DNA of 64,000 bases. Origin: Acidobacteriota bacterium. GTDB taxonomy: Bacteria > Acidobacteriota > Thermoanaerobaculia > Thermoanaerobaculales > Thermoanaerobaculaceae. Both the position numbers and the translations under genes were made by a program. This document shows, one piece after another, positions 32,137 through 41,635 of this stretch. The notes below the pieces were generated by a model. It was not told the DNA's origin. It ran no database searches and saw only the letters and a program-made list of their open reading frames with translations. Position 1 is the stretch's first letter. Each line of letters begins with the position of its first letter. The DNA lies in NCBI GenBank assembly GCA_016213675.1, contig JACQZW010000034.1, positions 1-64,000 on the forward strand, given 5' to 3'.

Positions 32137-33590
32137 CGCTGCGCCAGCTCGCCGCGGCCTGCGAGGCCCGCCTGCACGGCGACGGCGGTGCCGAGGCGAC
32201 CGGCATCACCCACCGCTCCGGGGATGTGCGACCCGGCGTGGTCTTCGCGGCTTTGCCCGGGCTCAAGCGGCACGGGATCGAGTTCGTGCCGGAGGTCCGG
32301 GAGCTCGGCGCCGTCGCAGTCCTCTCCGACCGTGACCCGGGCGGGGGAGCCTGGCTGGAGGCGGTCAGCCCGCGCCGCGCCGCCGCGCTCGCCGCCTGGG
32401 CCCTGGCCGGCGCGCCCCATCGCCGGCTGCGCATGGTCGGTGTGACCGGGACCAACGGCAAAAGCACCGTCGTCGACCTCGTCGGCCGGATCGCCGCGGC
32501 GGCCGGGGAGCGTCCGGGCGTGTTCGGCACGCTGGCCTACTCGCTCCCGCACCGCAGCGAGAGGGCGGCACGGACGACGCCGGAGGCCACCGACCTCGCC
32601 CCGCTGCTCGCCGAGCTCGTCGAGCACGGCGGCACCGTGGCGTCGATGGAGGTGTCGTCGCACGCCATCGCGCTCGATCGCGTGGCGGGCCTCGAGTTCG
32701 ACGTCGTGGCGTTCACCAACCTCACCCGTGACCACCTCGACTTCCATCGCGACATCGAGGATTACTTCGCGACCAAGGCGTCGCTCTCCGCCTCACTGCG
32801 CCCGAAGCCGCCGGGCCGGCGGGTAATCGGCGCCGATGACCCGTTCATGGCCCGCTTGTTGGCCGAGCGGCGGTCGGGTGACCTGTCGTTCGGGCTCGAC
32901 GCCGGCTGCGACGTCACGGCCCGCGACGTCCGCCTGGAAGTGGGCGGCTCCCGGTTCGTCCTGGTCACGCCGGCCGGGGAGGTCGACGTCGCGCTCCCGC
33001 TGGTCGGTCGCCACAACCTGCGCAACGCGCTGGCCGCCGCCGGCTGCGCCGCGGCGCTGGCGTGGCCGCTCGACGCCGCCGCGGCGGGCCTGGCGGCGGC
33101 CGAGCCTGTTCCCGGCCGGCTGGAGCCCGTCGACGCCGTACCCGGCCTGCCCGTGTTCGTCGACTACGCGCACACCCCGGACGCCCTCGAGCAGGTGATC
33201 CGCTCCCTGCGCGAGGTGTCGGACCGCAAGCTCATCGTGGTGTTCGGCTGCGGCGGCGACCGCGACCGCGGCAAGCGGGCGCCGATGGGCGAGGTCGTCG
33301 GACGGCTCGCCGACGTGCCGATCGTGACCTCCGACAACCCGCGCAGCGAGGACCCCGACGCGATCATCGCGCAGGTCATGACCGGCGTGCGGGCCTCGGG
33401 CAACCCGCGAGCGTTGACCATCGCCGACCGCCGCGAGGCGATCGCCGCCGCGCTCTCTGTCGCCGACGACCGCTCGGTCGTGCTGGTCGCCGGCAAGGGC
33501 CACGAAACCGAGCAGATCTTCGCCGACCGCACGGTCCCCTTCGACGATCGGGTCGTGGTGCGCGAGCTGGCGCGCCGCCGGAGGGCGTGA
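32133..33590 (+). CDS. murE: UDP-MurNAc-L-Ala-D-Glu:amino acid ligase MurE
   Basis: A 485-residue Mur ligase. ATP-binding GVTGTNGKST, the carbamylated-lysine region (EDYFATKASL), and the C-terminal domain with VFVDYAHTPDALE and DNPRSEDP. The DNPR motif marks enzymes that add meso-diaminopimelate, so the peptidoglycan is probably of the DAP type. The GTG start overlaps the ftsI stop (GTGA). Confidence 0.94.
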   Translation: MTLRQLAAACEARLHGDGGAEATGITHRSGDVRPGVVFAALPGLKRHGIEFVPEVRELGAVAVLSDRDPGGGAWLEAVSPRRAAALAAWALAGAPHRRLRMVGVTGTNGKSTVVDLVGRIAAAAGERPGVFGTLAYSLPHRSERAARTTPEATDLAPLLAELVEHGGTVASMEVSSHAIALDRVAGLEFDVVAFTNLTRDHLDFHRDIEDYFATKASLSASLRPKPPGRRVIGADDPFMARLLAERRSGDLSFGLDAGCDVTARDVRLEVGGSRFVLVTPAGEVDVALPLVGRHNLRNALAAAGCAAALAWPLDAAAAGLAAAEPVPGRLEPVDAVPGLPVFVDYAHTPDALEQVIRSLREVSDRKLIVVFGCGGDRDRGKRAPMGEVVGRLADVPIVTSDNPRSEDPDAIIAQVMTGVRASGNPRALTIADRREAIAAALSVADDRSVVLVAGKGHETEQIFADRTVPFDDRVVVRELARRRRA

Positions 33591-34939
33591 TGCGGCGAAC
33601 CCTGGCCGAGCTCGCCCGTCTCCTCGCCACCCCGCCGGTCGCGCCCGACGTGGTCGTGACCGGCGCCGCCATCGACTCGCGGGCCTGCCGGCCGGGCGAC
33701 CTGTTCGTCGCCATCCGCGGCGAGAGGACCGACGGGCACGACTACCTCGCCGATGCCGCCGCCCACGGCGCCGTCGCGGCGCTCGTCGCTCGCGAGGTGG
33801 CGCACCCCCTGCCGCAGCTTCTGGTCGCCGATCCGGTCGCCGCCCTGCAGCGCCTGGCGGCCAGCGAGCGGGCGCGCTCGGCCGGCCGCCTCGTCGGGAT
33901 CACCGGCTCCGTCGCCAAGACGACCACCAAGGAGTTCCTCGCCGCCCTGCTCTCGACCACGTTCCGGACCGGCTCCACGGCGGGCTCGCGCAACTCCCAG
34001 GCCGGGTTCCCGGCCGAGCTGTGCTCCCGACCCGACGGCCTGGAGTGGTTCGTCGCCGAGTTGGGGATGAGCCACGCCGGGGAGCTCGACCGCCTCGGCG
34101 CGGTGGCCCAGCCCGACGCCCTGCTCTACACCGTGATCGCCCCGGTGCACCTGGAGTACTTCGCCAGCATCGAGGCGATCGCCGAGGCCAAGGCCGAGCT
34201 CATCCCGCATCTCGCCGGCGACGGCCTGCTCGTGCTCAACGCCGCCGACGGCCGGGTCGCGCGGCTCGCCGGCCGGTTCGCGGGCCGGGTCGTGCGCTAC
34301 GGGATCCCCGGTTCGAGCGACCTGTGGCTCGACGGCTACGAGGGGCGGGGCCTGCTCGGCGCCAGCTTCACGTTGCGCGGCCGCGACGTCGCGATCCCGG
34401 TCGAGTGGGCGATGGCCGGGCGGCATCAGGCGGCGAACCTGGTGGCGGCCGCGGCGTGCGCCCTCGCCCTCGGGGTGAAGGCCGAGCACGTCGCGCCCTG
34501 TGCCGCGACGCTCACGCCCGCGCCCCGGCGCGGCGAGGTGCACGTCCTGCCTTCCGGGATCACCCTCGTCGACGACTCGTACAACGCCTCGCCGGTCGCC
34601 GTGACCAGGCTCCTCGAGCTGCTGGCCGAGACGGAGGGGCGACGCGTGGCCGTGCTCGGCGAGATGCTTGAGCTGGGCCGGGACAGCCTGGCGCTCCACC
34701 GCGAGATCGGCCTGGTCGCCGGCCGCTCCGCGGACGTCGTGATCGCCGTCGGCGGGCCGCCGGCCGCCGCCCTCGCCGACGCCGCGACCGGCGCCGAGAC
34801 CCATGCGGTCGAGGACGCCGCGGCGGCGGTGGCGGTGCTCGCCGGGCTGCTCCGGAAGGGCGACGTCGTGCTGGTCAAGGGCTCCCGCGGCATCGGACTC
34901 GACCGGGTGGCCGACGCCCTGCGCCGGGGGGAGCGCTGA
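33590..34939 (+). CDS. murF: UDP-MurNAc-tripeptide:D-Ala-D-Ala ligase MurF
   Basis: A 449-residue Mur ligase. Domain 1 has DSRACRPGDLFVAIRGERTDGH, the ATP site is GITGSVAKTTTKE, the central domain has TVIAPVHLEYFAS, and the C-terminal domain has DDSYNASP. It attaches D-Ala-D-Ala. The P-loop has Ala where the family usually has Gly (GSVAKT rather than GSxGKT). The start shares one base with the murE stop. A D-Ala-D-Ala ligase gene is not in this cluster. Confidence 0.94.
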   Translation: MRRTLAELARLLATPPVAPDVVVTGAAIDSRACRPGDLFVAIRGERTDGHDYLADAAAHGAVAALVAREVAHPLPQLLVADPVAALQRLAASERARSAGRLVGITGSVAKTTTKEFLAALLSTTFRTGSTAGSRNSQAGFPAELCSRPDGLEWFVAELGMSHAGELDRLGAVAQPDALLYTVIAPVHLEYFASIEAIAEAKAELIPHLAGDGLLVLNAADGRVARLAGRFAGRVVRYGIPGSSDLWLDGYEGRGLLGASFTLRGRDVAIPVEWAMAGRHQAANLVAAAACALALGVKAEHVAPCAATLTPAPRRGEVHVLPSGITLVDDSYNASPVAVTRLLELLAETEGRRVAVLGEMLELGRDSLALHREIGLVAGRSADVVIAVGGPPAAALADAATGAETHAVEDAAAAVAVLAGLLRKGDVVLVKGSRGIGLDRVADALRRGER

Positions 34940-36024
34940 TGCTGTACTGGCTCCTGTGGAACGCGCACGAGCTCTGGCGTCCGCTCAACGTCTTTCGTTA
35001 CATCACGTTCCGCGGCGCCCTCGCGATCGTGACCGCGCTCGTCTTCGGCATTCTGCTCGGCCCCTGGTTGATCCGCATGCTCCGGGAGCACCAGATCGGT
35101 CAGTCGATCCGCGAGGAGGGGCCGGCCAGCCACCAGAAGAAGGCCGGGACCCCGACGATGGGCGGGCTGCTCATTCTCGCGGCCATCGTCGTCCCCGTCC
35201 TCCTGTGGGGCGACCTCACCGAGCCGCTCGTGTGGATCGTGACGCTGACCACGATCCTGTTCGGCGGCATCGGCTTCCTCGACGACTACCTGAAGGTCAC
35301 CCACGGCAAGAACCTCGGCCTGCGCGTCTGGCAGAAGCTCGGCCTCCAGGTCGTCCTCGGCGCCGGGGCCGCGGTCGCGATCCGCCTCGCCGCCGGGCAC
35401 GCCCCCCACGCCGGGGTGATCGCGTTCCCCTTCCTGAAGAACGTCAACCTCGACCTCGGCGTGTTCTACGTCCCGTTCATCGCCTTCGTGCTGGTCGGCG
35501 CGTCCAACGCGGTCAACCTGACCGACGGGCTGGACGGTCTCGCCGTCGGGTCGGTGATGATCGCGTCGGCGACCTACTCGATCCTCTGCTACTGCGCGGG
35601 CCACGCCAAGATCGCCCGCTACCTGCAGATCCCGCTGGTGACCGGGTCGGGCGAGGTCGCGGTGTTCCTCGCCGCCATGGTCGGTGCGTCGCTCGCGTTC
35701 CTGTGGTTCAACTGCCACCCGGCACAAGTGTTCATGGGCGACGTCGGGTCGCTGGCGCTCGGTGCCGCGATCGGCTGCTCGGCGGCGATCGCCAAGCAGG
35801 AGCTGGTCCTGATCATCGTCGGCGGGTTGTTCGTCGTCGAGGCGCTGTCGGTGATCGTCCAGGTCGCGAGCTTCAAGACGCGCGGCAAGCGGGTCTTCCG
35901 GATGTCCCCGCTGCACCACCACTTCGAGCTCGGCGGCTGGGCCGAGACGCAGGTCGTCGTCCGGTTCTGGATCGTCGCCATCGTGTTCGCCCTCGCGGGC
36001 CTGGCGACCTTGAAGCTGCGATGA
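34939..36024 (+). CDS. mraY: Phospho-MurNAc-pentapeptide transferase MraY
   Basis: A 361-residue polytopic enzyme with about ten transmembrane segments. The signatures are AGTPTMGGLLI, FLDDYLKVTHGKN, NLTDGLDGLA and SPLHHHFE (the catalytic Asp and His blocks). It makes lipid I from undecaprenyl phosphate. The start shares one base with the murF stop (TGATG). Confidence 0.96.
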   Translation: MLYWLLWNAHELWRPLNVFRYITFRGALAIVTALVFGILLGPWLIRMLREHQIGQSIREEGPASHQKKAGTPTMGGLLILAAIVVPVLLWGDLTEPLVWIVTLTTILFGGIGFLDDYLKVTHGKNLGLRVWQKLGLQVVLGAGAAVAIRLAAGHAPHAGVIAFPFLKNVNLDLGVFYVPFIAFVLVGASNAVNLTDGLDGLAVGSVMIASATYSILCYCAGHAKIARYLQIPLVTGSGEVAVFLAAMVGASLAFLWFNCHPAQVFMGDVGSLALGAAIGCSAAIAKQELVLIIVGGLFVVEALSVIVQVASFKTRGKRVFRMSPLHHHFELGGWAETQVVVRFWIVAIVFALAGLATLKLR

Positions 36025-37364
36025 GCGAGACGACCCCTCGCCGCGCGCTGGTGATCGGCCTCGGAAGCTCCGGGGTGGCCGCGGCGCGGCTGCTCGCCGC
36101 CGACGGCTGGCGGGTGACGGTCAACGACCGCGCCGGCGAGGCGGAGCTCGGCGCCAGGCGCGCCGAGCTGCCGGAGTCCGTCGCCACGGTGTTCGGCGGG
36201 CATCCCCTCGAGCTGCTCGGTGGGGTGGACCTGGTGGTCGCCTCGCCGGGGGTGCGTTGGGACCTCGAGCTGCTCGTCGAGGCGCGACGTCGCGGCATCG
36301 AGACGATCGCCGAGGTCGAGCTCGCCTGGCGGCGACTGGCCGGGACGCCCCTGGTCGGGATTACCGGGTCGAACGGCAAGACCACGACGACGGCGCTCGT
36401 CGGCGAGATCCTGCGGGTCGCCGGCCTCAAGACCGCGGTCGGCGGCAACATCGGCCACCCCGCGTCGGACCACGCGTTGCAGGGCGGATGGGACGCGCTG
36501 GTGTGGGAGCTGTCGTCGTTCCAGCTCGAGGGGTGCACGACGCTTCGCCCCCGGGTCGGCGTCCTCCTCAACCTGTCGCCCGACCACCTGGACCGCCACC
36601 CGACGCTGGCCGCGTACCTGGCGGCAAAGACCAGGCTGTTCGCCCGCCAGACCGCGGACGACGTCGCGGTCGCAGGCGGCGACGACCCGGCCCTCGCCGA
36701 CCTCGCGGTCCCGTCGCGGCTCGAGCGCTTCTCGGTCGTCGACCGGTCGGCGGCGGCGCACCTCGCCGGAGACACCCTCGTCCTCGACGGCGCGGCGCTC
36801 CTGCCGCGCGCCGAGCTGCCCCTGCTCGGCGACCACAACGTCGCCAACGCGCTGGCGGCCGCGCTGGCCGCCGCTCGGATGGGGGCGGACCGGGAGTCGA
36901 TCGCCCGCGCGCTACGCACCTTCAAGGGCCTGCCCCACCGCCACCGCGTGGTCGCGACGGTGGCCGGCGTCCGCTTCGTCGACGACTCCAAGGGCACCAA
37001 CATCGGCGCCACCGCGGCCGGGCTCGCCGGCTACCCGGCCGGGACGATCCACCTCATCCTCGGCGGCCTCGGCAAGGGCCAGGACTTCGCCGAGCTTCGC
37101 CCGGCCGTCGCCGGCCGGGTCGCGACCGTCTACCTGATCGGCGAGGCCACCGACGAGATCGCCAACGCGCTCGCCGGGGTCGTCCCGGTCGAACGGTGCG
37201 GGACCCTCGCCGAGGCCGTCGCCCGGGCCGCCGCGCAGGCGAGGCGCGGCGACACCGTACTGCTCTCGCCGGCCTGCGCCTCGTTCGACCAGTTTCGCGA
37301 CTACGGCCACCGCGGCGACGAGTTCGCCCGGCTGGCGAACGCCCTCCCGGGGGGAGACCGCTGA
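36021..37364 (+). CDS. murD: UDP-MurNAc-L-alanine:D-glutamate ligase MurD
   Basis: A 447-residue ligase with a Rossmann N-terminus (ALVIGLGSSGVAAARLLAADGW), ATP site GITGSNGKTTTTAL, NLSPDHLDRH, LAAKTRLF (carbamylated-lysine block) and the C-terminal DDSKGTNIGAT. It adds D-glutamate to UDP-MurNAc-L-Ala. The ATG overlaps the mraY stop. Confidence 0.95.
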   Translation: MSETTPRRALVIGLGSSGVAAARLLAADGWRVTVNDRAGEAELGARRAELPESVATVFGGHPLELLGGVDLVVASPGVRWDLELLVEARRRGIETIAEVELAWRRLAGTPLVGITGSNGKTTTTALVGEILRVAGLKTAVGGNIGHPASDHALQGGWDALVWELSSFQLEGCTTLRPRVGVLLNLSPDHLDRHPTLAAYLAAKTRLFARQTADDVAVAGGDDPALADLAVPSRLERFSVVDRSAAAHLAGDTLVLDGAALLPRAELPLLGDHNVANALAAALAAARMGADRESIARALRTFKGLPHRHRVVATVAGVRFVDDSKGTNIGATAAGLAGYPAGTIHLILGGLGKGQDFAELRPAVAGRVATVYLIGEATDEIANALAGVVPVERCGTLAEAVARAAAQARRGDTVLLSPACASFDQFRDYGHRGDEFARLANALPGGDR

Positions 37365-38440
37365 TGCCGCGCACCCGCGAGGTCGATCGCTACCTGCTCG
37401 CTGCGGCCCTGGTCGGCGCGGCGTTCGGGGTCGTGATGGTCGCCTCGGCGTCGGCGCCGCTGGCCCGCGAGTACTACGACCTGCCCGAGGGCGAGTTCGC
37501 GTTCCGCCAGGCGATGGCGGTGCTGCTCGGCGCCGGGGCCCTGCTCGCCGCGACGTTCGTGCCCTTGGACTGGCTGACCAACCGGAAGGTCGCCTTCGGG
37601 GCGCTGTTCGTGACCTGGGGGCTCCTGCTCGCGGCGTACCTCCAGCCCACGGTGGCCGGTACCCATCGCTGGCTGCGCCTGCCGATCGGTTCGCTCCAGC
37701 CGTCGGCCATCGCCAAGGTGACGCTGCCGCTGGCCCTCGCGGCACTGATCGCCTACCACCGCGAGCTGCGCCGCGACCAGAAGCGGACGTTCCTCGTCGC
37801 CGGCGGCCTGGTGCTGGTCACCTTCGGCCTGGTCCTCGCGGAGCCGGACCTCGGCTCGGCGGTCCTGCTCGTCGTCGCTGCGGCCGCGGTCCTGATGCTC
37901 GCCGACATGCCGTGGAAGCCGATGGCACTGGCCGGCGCCGCGCTCGTCCCGGTGTTCCTCGTCGCCATCGCGCTCAAGCCGTACCGGGTCGAGCGGATGC
38001 GCTCGTTCTTCGGTTCCACCTCGTACCAGGTCCACCAGTCATTGATCGCCTTGGGGCGCGGCGGCCTCTTCGGCGAGGGACCTGGCGCGAGCGTGCAGAA
38101 GCTGTTCTACCTGCCGCAGCCGCACACCGACTTCATCTTCGCGATCGCCGGCGAGGAGCTCGGCTTCGTCGGGGCACTCGTCATCCTCGGCGTGCTCGGT
38201 GTCGTGGTGTGGCGGGGGTTCCGTGCCGCCGAGCGGGCGGCGGCGCTGTCCCACGCGCTCCTCGCCGCCGGCCTGACGACGACGATCGCCGTCCAGGCCC
38301 TGCTCAACGTGTCGGTGTGCCTCAAGCTGCTCCCGGCCAAGGGGCTGCCGCTGCCGCTCATCTCGTCAGGCGGCTCGGACGTGGTCCTGACGATGGCCGC
38401 CATCGGGCTGTTGCTCAACATCGCCAAGGAGGGCGCGTGA
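37364..38440 (+). CDS. ftsW: Septal glycan polymerase FtsW
   Basis: A 358-residue SEDS-family membrane protein with about ten transmembrane segments. The characteristic loops are GTHRWLRLPIGSLQPSAIAK, LAEPDLGSAVLL (catalytic Asp) and the final LPLPLISSGGSDVV. It polymerises lipid II at the septum with FtsI. The start shares one base with the murD stop. Confidence 0.95.
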   Translation: MPRTREVDRYLLAAALVGAAFGVVMVASASAPLAREYYDLPEGEFAFRQAMAVLLGAGALLAATFVPLDWLTNRKVAFGALFVTWGLLLAAYLQPTVAGTHRWLRLPIGSLQPSAIAKVTLPLALAALIAYHRELRRDQKRTFLVAGGLVLVTFGLVLAEPDLGSAVLLVVAAAAVLMLADMPWKPMALAGAALVPVFLVAIALKPYRVERMRSFFGSTSYQVHQSLIALGRGGLFGEGPGASVQKLFYLPQPHTDFIFAIAGEELGFVGALVILGVLGVVVWRGFRAAERAAALSHALLAAGLTTTIAVQALLNVSVCLKLLPAKGLPLPLISSGGSDVVLTMAAIGLLLNIAKEGA

Positions 38441-39537
38441 CCGAGGTGGTCATCGCCGGCGGCGGCACGGGCGGCCACCTTTTCCCCGGCCTCGCGGTTG
38501 CCGTGGCGCTGGCCGAGCGGGGCGTCGCGGTGTCGTGGCTCGGCGCCGCCCGCGGCCTCGAGGCGGTCCGGGTGCCGGAGGCCGGCATCCCGCTCCGCCT
38601 GCTCCCGGTCACCGGTGCGGTCGGACGGTCCCGACTTGCTCAGGCCGGCGCCGGCCTCCGCCTGGTGCCCGGCTTCGCCCTGGCGTTCGCCCACCTGCTG
38701 CGCCGCCAGCCGGTGGCCCTGCTCGCCGTCGGCGGCTACGCGGCGTTGCCAGGCGCCCTGGCCGCGGCGGCGCTCGGGATCCCGGTGGTCCTGCAGGAGC
38801 AGAACGCCGTGCCCGGCGTGACCAACCGGCTGCTCGCGCCGTGGTCGGTGGCCATCGCCTGCGGCTTCCGCGAGGCGTTGTCCTCGTTCCCGTCGCTGCC
38901 GGCCCGCTGGACGGGGAACCCGGTGCGGGCCGCGTTCTTCGCCGTCGCTCCGGGTTCTGCGGCGCCGGCCGGAGTGCTCGTCCTCGGCGGCAGTCAGGGT
39001 TCGGCGTTCCTCAACCAGGTCTTGCCCGAGGCGTTCGCCGTCGCCGCCCGGCAGTGCGAGCTGCCGCCAATCGTTCACCAGGCCGGCCCGCGCTGGGCCG
39101 ACGACGTCCGGATGCGCTACGCCGCGCACGGCGTGACGGCCGAGGTCGTGCCGTTCATCGAGGATCCGGCCGGGGCCCTCGCCCGGGCCGGGCTGGTGGT
39201 CGCCCGGGCCGGCGCCCTGACCGTCTCGGAGCTCGCCGCGGCCCGTCGCCCGGCGCTCCTTGTCCCGTTCGCCGCCGCCGCGCACGGCCACCAACTGGCC
39301 AACGCGCGCGCCCTGGAGTCCTGCGGCGCCGCCGAGCTGCTCGAGGAGCGCGAGGCGAGCCCGCAGCGGCTCGCGGCCTCGCTCACCCGGCTCCTCGCCG
39401 ACCCGACCGGGCTGGCCGAGCGCGGCCGCGCCGGGACGACGCTCGTCCGACCCGACGCCGCGGCCGACATTGCGGCGCTGCTCCTGTCCCGCTCCGGCTT
39501 CGCGCCGGAGCCGCACCACGGCCGGGAGGCGGCATGA
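38437..39537 (+). CDS. murG: UDP-GlcNAc transferase MurG
   Basis: A 366-residue GT28 enzyme. GGGTGGHLFPGLAVA is the N-terminal lipid-I-binding loop; GGYAALPGALAA, LQEQNAVPG and LVVARAGALTVSELAAA are diagnostic. It converts lipid I to lipid II at the inner membrane. The GTG start overlaps the ftsW stop. Confidence 0.95.
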   Translation: MTEVVIAGGGTGGHLFPGLAVAVALAERGVAVSWLGAARGLEAVRVPEAGIPLRLLPVTGAVGRSRLAQAGAGLRLVPGFALAFAHLLRRQPVALLAVGGYAALPGALAAAALGIPVVLQEQNAVPGVTNRLLAPWSVAIACGFREALSSFPSLPARWTGNPVRAAFFAVAPGSAAPAGVLVLGGSQGSAFLNQVLPEAFAVAARQCELPPIVHQAGPRWADDVRMRYAAHGVTAEVVPFIEDPAGALARAGLVVARAGALTVSELAAARRPALLVPFAAAAHGHQLANARALESCGAAELLEEREASPQRLAASLTRLLADPTGLAERGRAGTTLVRPDAAADIAALLLSRSGFAPEPHHGREAA

Positions 39538-40910
39538 ACTTCGGGCACGTCCGCCACCTCCACTTCGTCGGCGTCGGCGGCGCCGGCATGTGCGGTCTCG
39601 CCGAGCTGCTCCACGGCGACGGGCTCGAGGTGTCTGGCTGCGACCAGGCGGCCAGCGAGACCACCGCACGGCTCGAGGCGCTCGGCATCCCGGTGGCGAT
39701 CGGGCACGACCCGTCACACCTGGAGCGCGCCCAGGTCGTGGTCATCTCCTCGGCCGTGGCGGGCGAGAACGCCGAGGTCGCGGCCGCCCGCGCCCGCGGC
39801 ATCCCGGTCATCCGCCGGGCCGAGATGCTCGGCGAGATCTCGCGGCTGCGCTGGTCGATCGCCGTCGCCGGCACCCACGGCAAGACGACGACGACCTCGC
39901 TCACCGGGTTCGTGCTGACCCGGGCCGGCCTCGATCCGACGGTGGCGGTCGGCGGCCGGGTCCACTTCCTCGGTGCCCACGCGCGTCTCGGCCGCTCCGA
40001 GTACCTGGTCTGCGAGGCCGACGAGTTCGACCGCTCGTTCCTGGCCCTCTCGCCCGTCCTGGCGGTGCTCACCGCGATCGAGGCCGAGCACCTCGATACC
40101 TACGGGACGGTCGAGGCGATGGAGGAGGCCTTCGTCGCCTTCGCGAACCGCGTGCCTTTCTACGGCGCGGTGATCGCCTGCGTCGACGACGGCGGCGTGC
40201 GCCGGCTCCTCCCCCGGCTCTCCCGCCGGCTGCTCACGTACGGGACCACGCCCCAGGCCGACCTGGTCGCCCGCGCGGTGAAACCGACGCCGGAGGGCAC
40301 CCGCTGCCGCGTGGTGTGGCACGGCGGGGAGCTCGGCGAGCTGACGGTCCCCCTCGCCGGGCGGCACAACCTTCTCAACGCGCTCGCGGCGCTTGCCTGC
40401 GCCCTTGAGGTGGACATCCCGTTCGACACCGCGGCGGAGGCGATCACGGAGTTCACCGGTGTGGCTCGCCGTTTCGAGCGGAAGGGCGAGCGCGACGGGG
40501 TCGTGCTGGTCGACGACTACGCGCACCATCCAACCGAGGTGGCGGCGACGCTGCAGGCGGCCCGGCAGCGTTTCCCGGAGTCGCGCCTCGTCCTCCTCTT
40601 CCAGCCTCACCTCTTCTCGCGCACCCAGGCATTCGCCCGGGAGTTCGGCGAAGCCTTGCTTGCAGCCGACGTCGTGCTGGTGCTGCCGATCTACCCGGCG
40701 CGGGAGCGACCGATCCCCGGGGTGAGCTCGGTCCTGGTCGCCGACGCGGCGCGGGCCTCGGGGCACCGTCAGGTGCTCGCCCCGTCGTCGTTCGACGAGG
40801 CACTGGCGCTCCTCGCCGACATGCTCCGGCCCGGCGACGCGCTGTTCACGATGGGGGCGGGCGACGTCATCCACCTCGGCGAGCGCTGGCTTCAAGGAGC
40901 CCGGTCGTGA
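39534..40910 (+). CDS. murC: UDP-MurNAc:L-alanine ligase MurC
   Basis: A 458-residue ligase: N-terminal HFVGVGGAGMCGLAELL, ATP site AGTHGKTTTTSL, CEADEFDRSFL, and C-terminal VDDYAHHPTEV plus FQPHLFSRTQAF. It starts the Mur peptide stem by adding L-alanine. In many genomes murB and ddl follow murC; both are missing here. The ATG overlaps the murG stop. Confidence 0.95.
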   Translation: MNFGHVRHLHFVGVGGAGMCGLAELLHGDGLEVSGCDQAASETTARLEALGIPVAIGHDPSHLERAQVVVISSAVAGENAEVAAARARGIPVIRRAEMLGEISRLRWSIAVAGTHGKTTTTSLTGFVLTRAGLDPTVAVGGRVHFLGAHARLGRSEYLVCEADEFDRSFLALSPVLAVLTAIEAEHLDTYGTVEAMEEAFVAFANRVPFYGAVIACVDDGGVRRLLPRLSRRLLTYGTTPQADLVARAVKPTPEGTRCRVVWHGGELGELTVPLAGRHNLLNALAALACALEVDIPFDTAAEAITEFTGVARRFERKGERDGVVLVDDYAHHPTEVAATLQAARQRFPESRLVLLFQPHLFSRTQAFAREFGEALLAADVVLVLPIYPARERPIPGVSSVLVADAARASGHRQVLAPSSFDEALALLADMLRPGDALFTMGAGDVIHLGERWLQGARS

Positions 40911-41635
40911 GCGGCATCATCGTTCGCCGTCGCCCGTGGTGGCGGCCCGCCCTCCGCGCCCTGCCGCTCGCCGTCGCCCTCGGTCTCACCGGCACGCTGG
41001 CCGCGGCGCTGCAGGTGCGCGAGGTCCGGGTCTCCGGGACGAGCCGCTTCCCGTCCCGCGAAGTCGAGCGGGTCCTCGGCGCCGCCCTCGGCACCCCGGC
41101 CGTGGCCGCCCGGCCCGAGGCGCTCCGCGCGCTGGTCCGCGCGCTGCCGTGGGTCGAGGACGCCCACGTGAAGATCTCCCTCGACGGCGTGGTCGCCTGC
41201 GCGGTGAGCGAGCGCGTCCCGGTGGCCGTCGCCGTCGACGGCCCGGCCCGCCAGCTCGTCGATGCCGCGGGGAACCTCCTCGGCCCTGCAGCCGGGACTC
41301 GTGCCGCCCTCGAGATCGACTCCTTCGGTCCGCATCCAGGCGAGCGGGCGGACCTCCTGGCGCGCATCCCGGAGCTCGAGCGCGCCTGGGGCGGCCACCT
41401 CGCCCGCGCCGTGCGCGTCGGGCCTCGCGACGTCGAGCTCGGCTTCGATGGCGCTCCCTGCACCGTGGTCGCCGATCCCGGCGCGCCGGACGGCGTCGCC
41501 ACCGCGCGGCGGGTGCTGGCCGCCTGGGCCGCCTCGCACGACGCCGCTCCCCGTCGGCTCGACGTCCGCGTCCCCGGGCGCGTCGCCGTGCTGCCCGCCC
41601 CGCCGCCCGAGCCTCCGGTCGGGGAGGTCTCCTGA
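40907..41635 (+). CDS. ftsQ: Divisome protein FtsQ (POTRA domain)
   Basis: A 242-residue bitopic protein: cytoplasmic N-terminus, transmembrane helix (about 20-37: RALPLAVALGLTGTLAAAL), a POTRA domain starting VREVRVSGTSRFPSREVERVLG, and the following FtsQ beta domain. It links FtsA/FtsZ to the FtsBL-WI complex. The GTG start overlaps the murC stop. Confidence 0.85.
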   Translation: MSGIIVRRRPWWRPALRALPLAVALGLTGTLAAALQVREVRVSGTSRFPSREVERVLGAALGTPAVAARPEALRALVRALPWVEDAHVKISLDGVVACAVSERVPVAVAVDGPARQLVDAAGNLLGPAAGTRAALEIDSFGPHPGERADLLARIPELERAWGGHLARAVRVGPRDVELGFDGAPCTVVADPGAPDGVATARRVLAAWAASHDAAPRRLDVRVPGRVAVLPAPPPEPPVGEVS

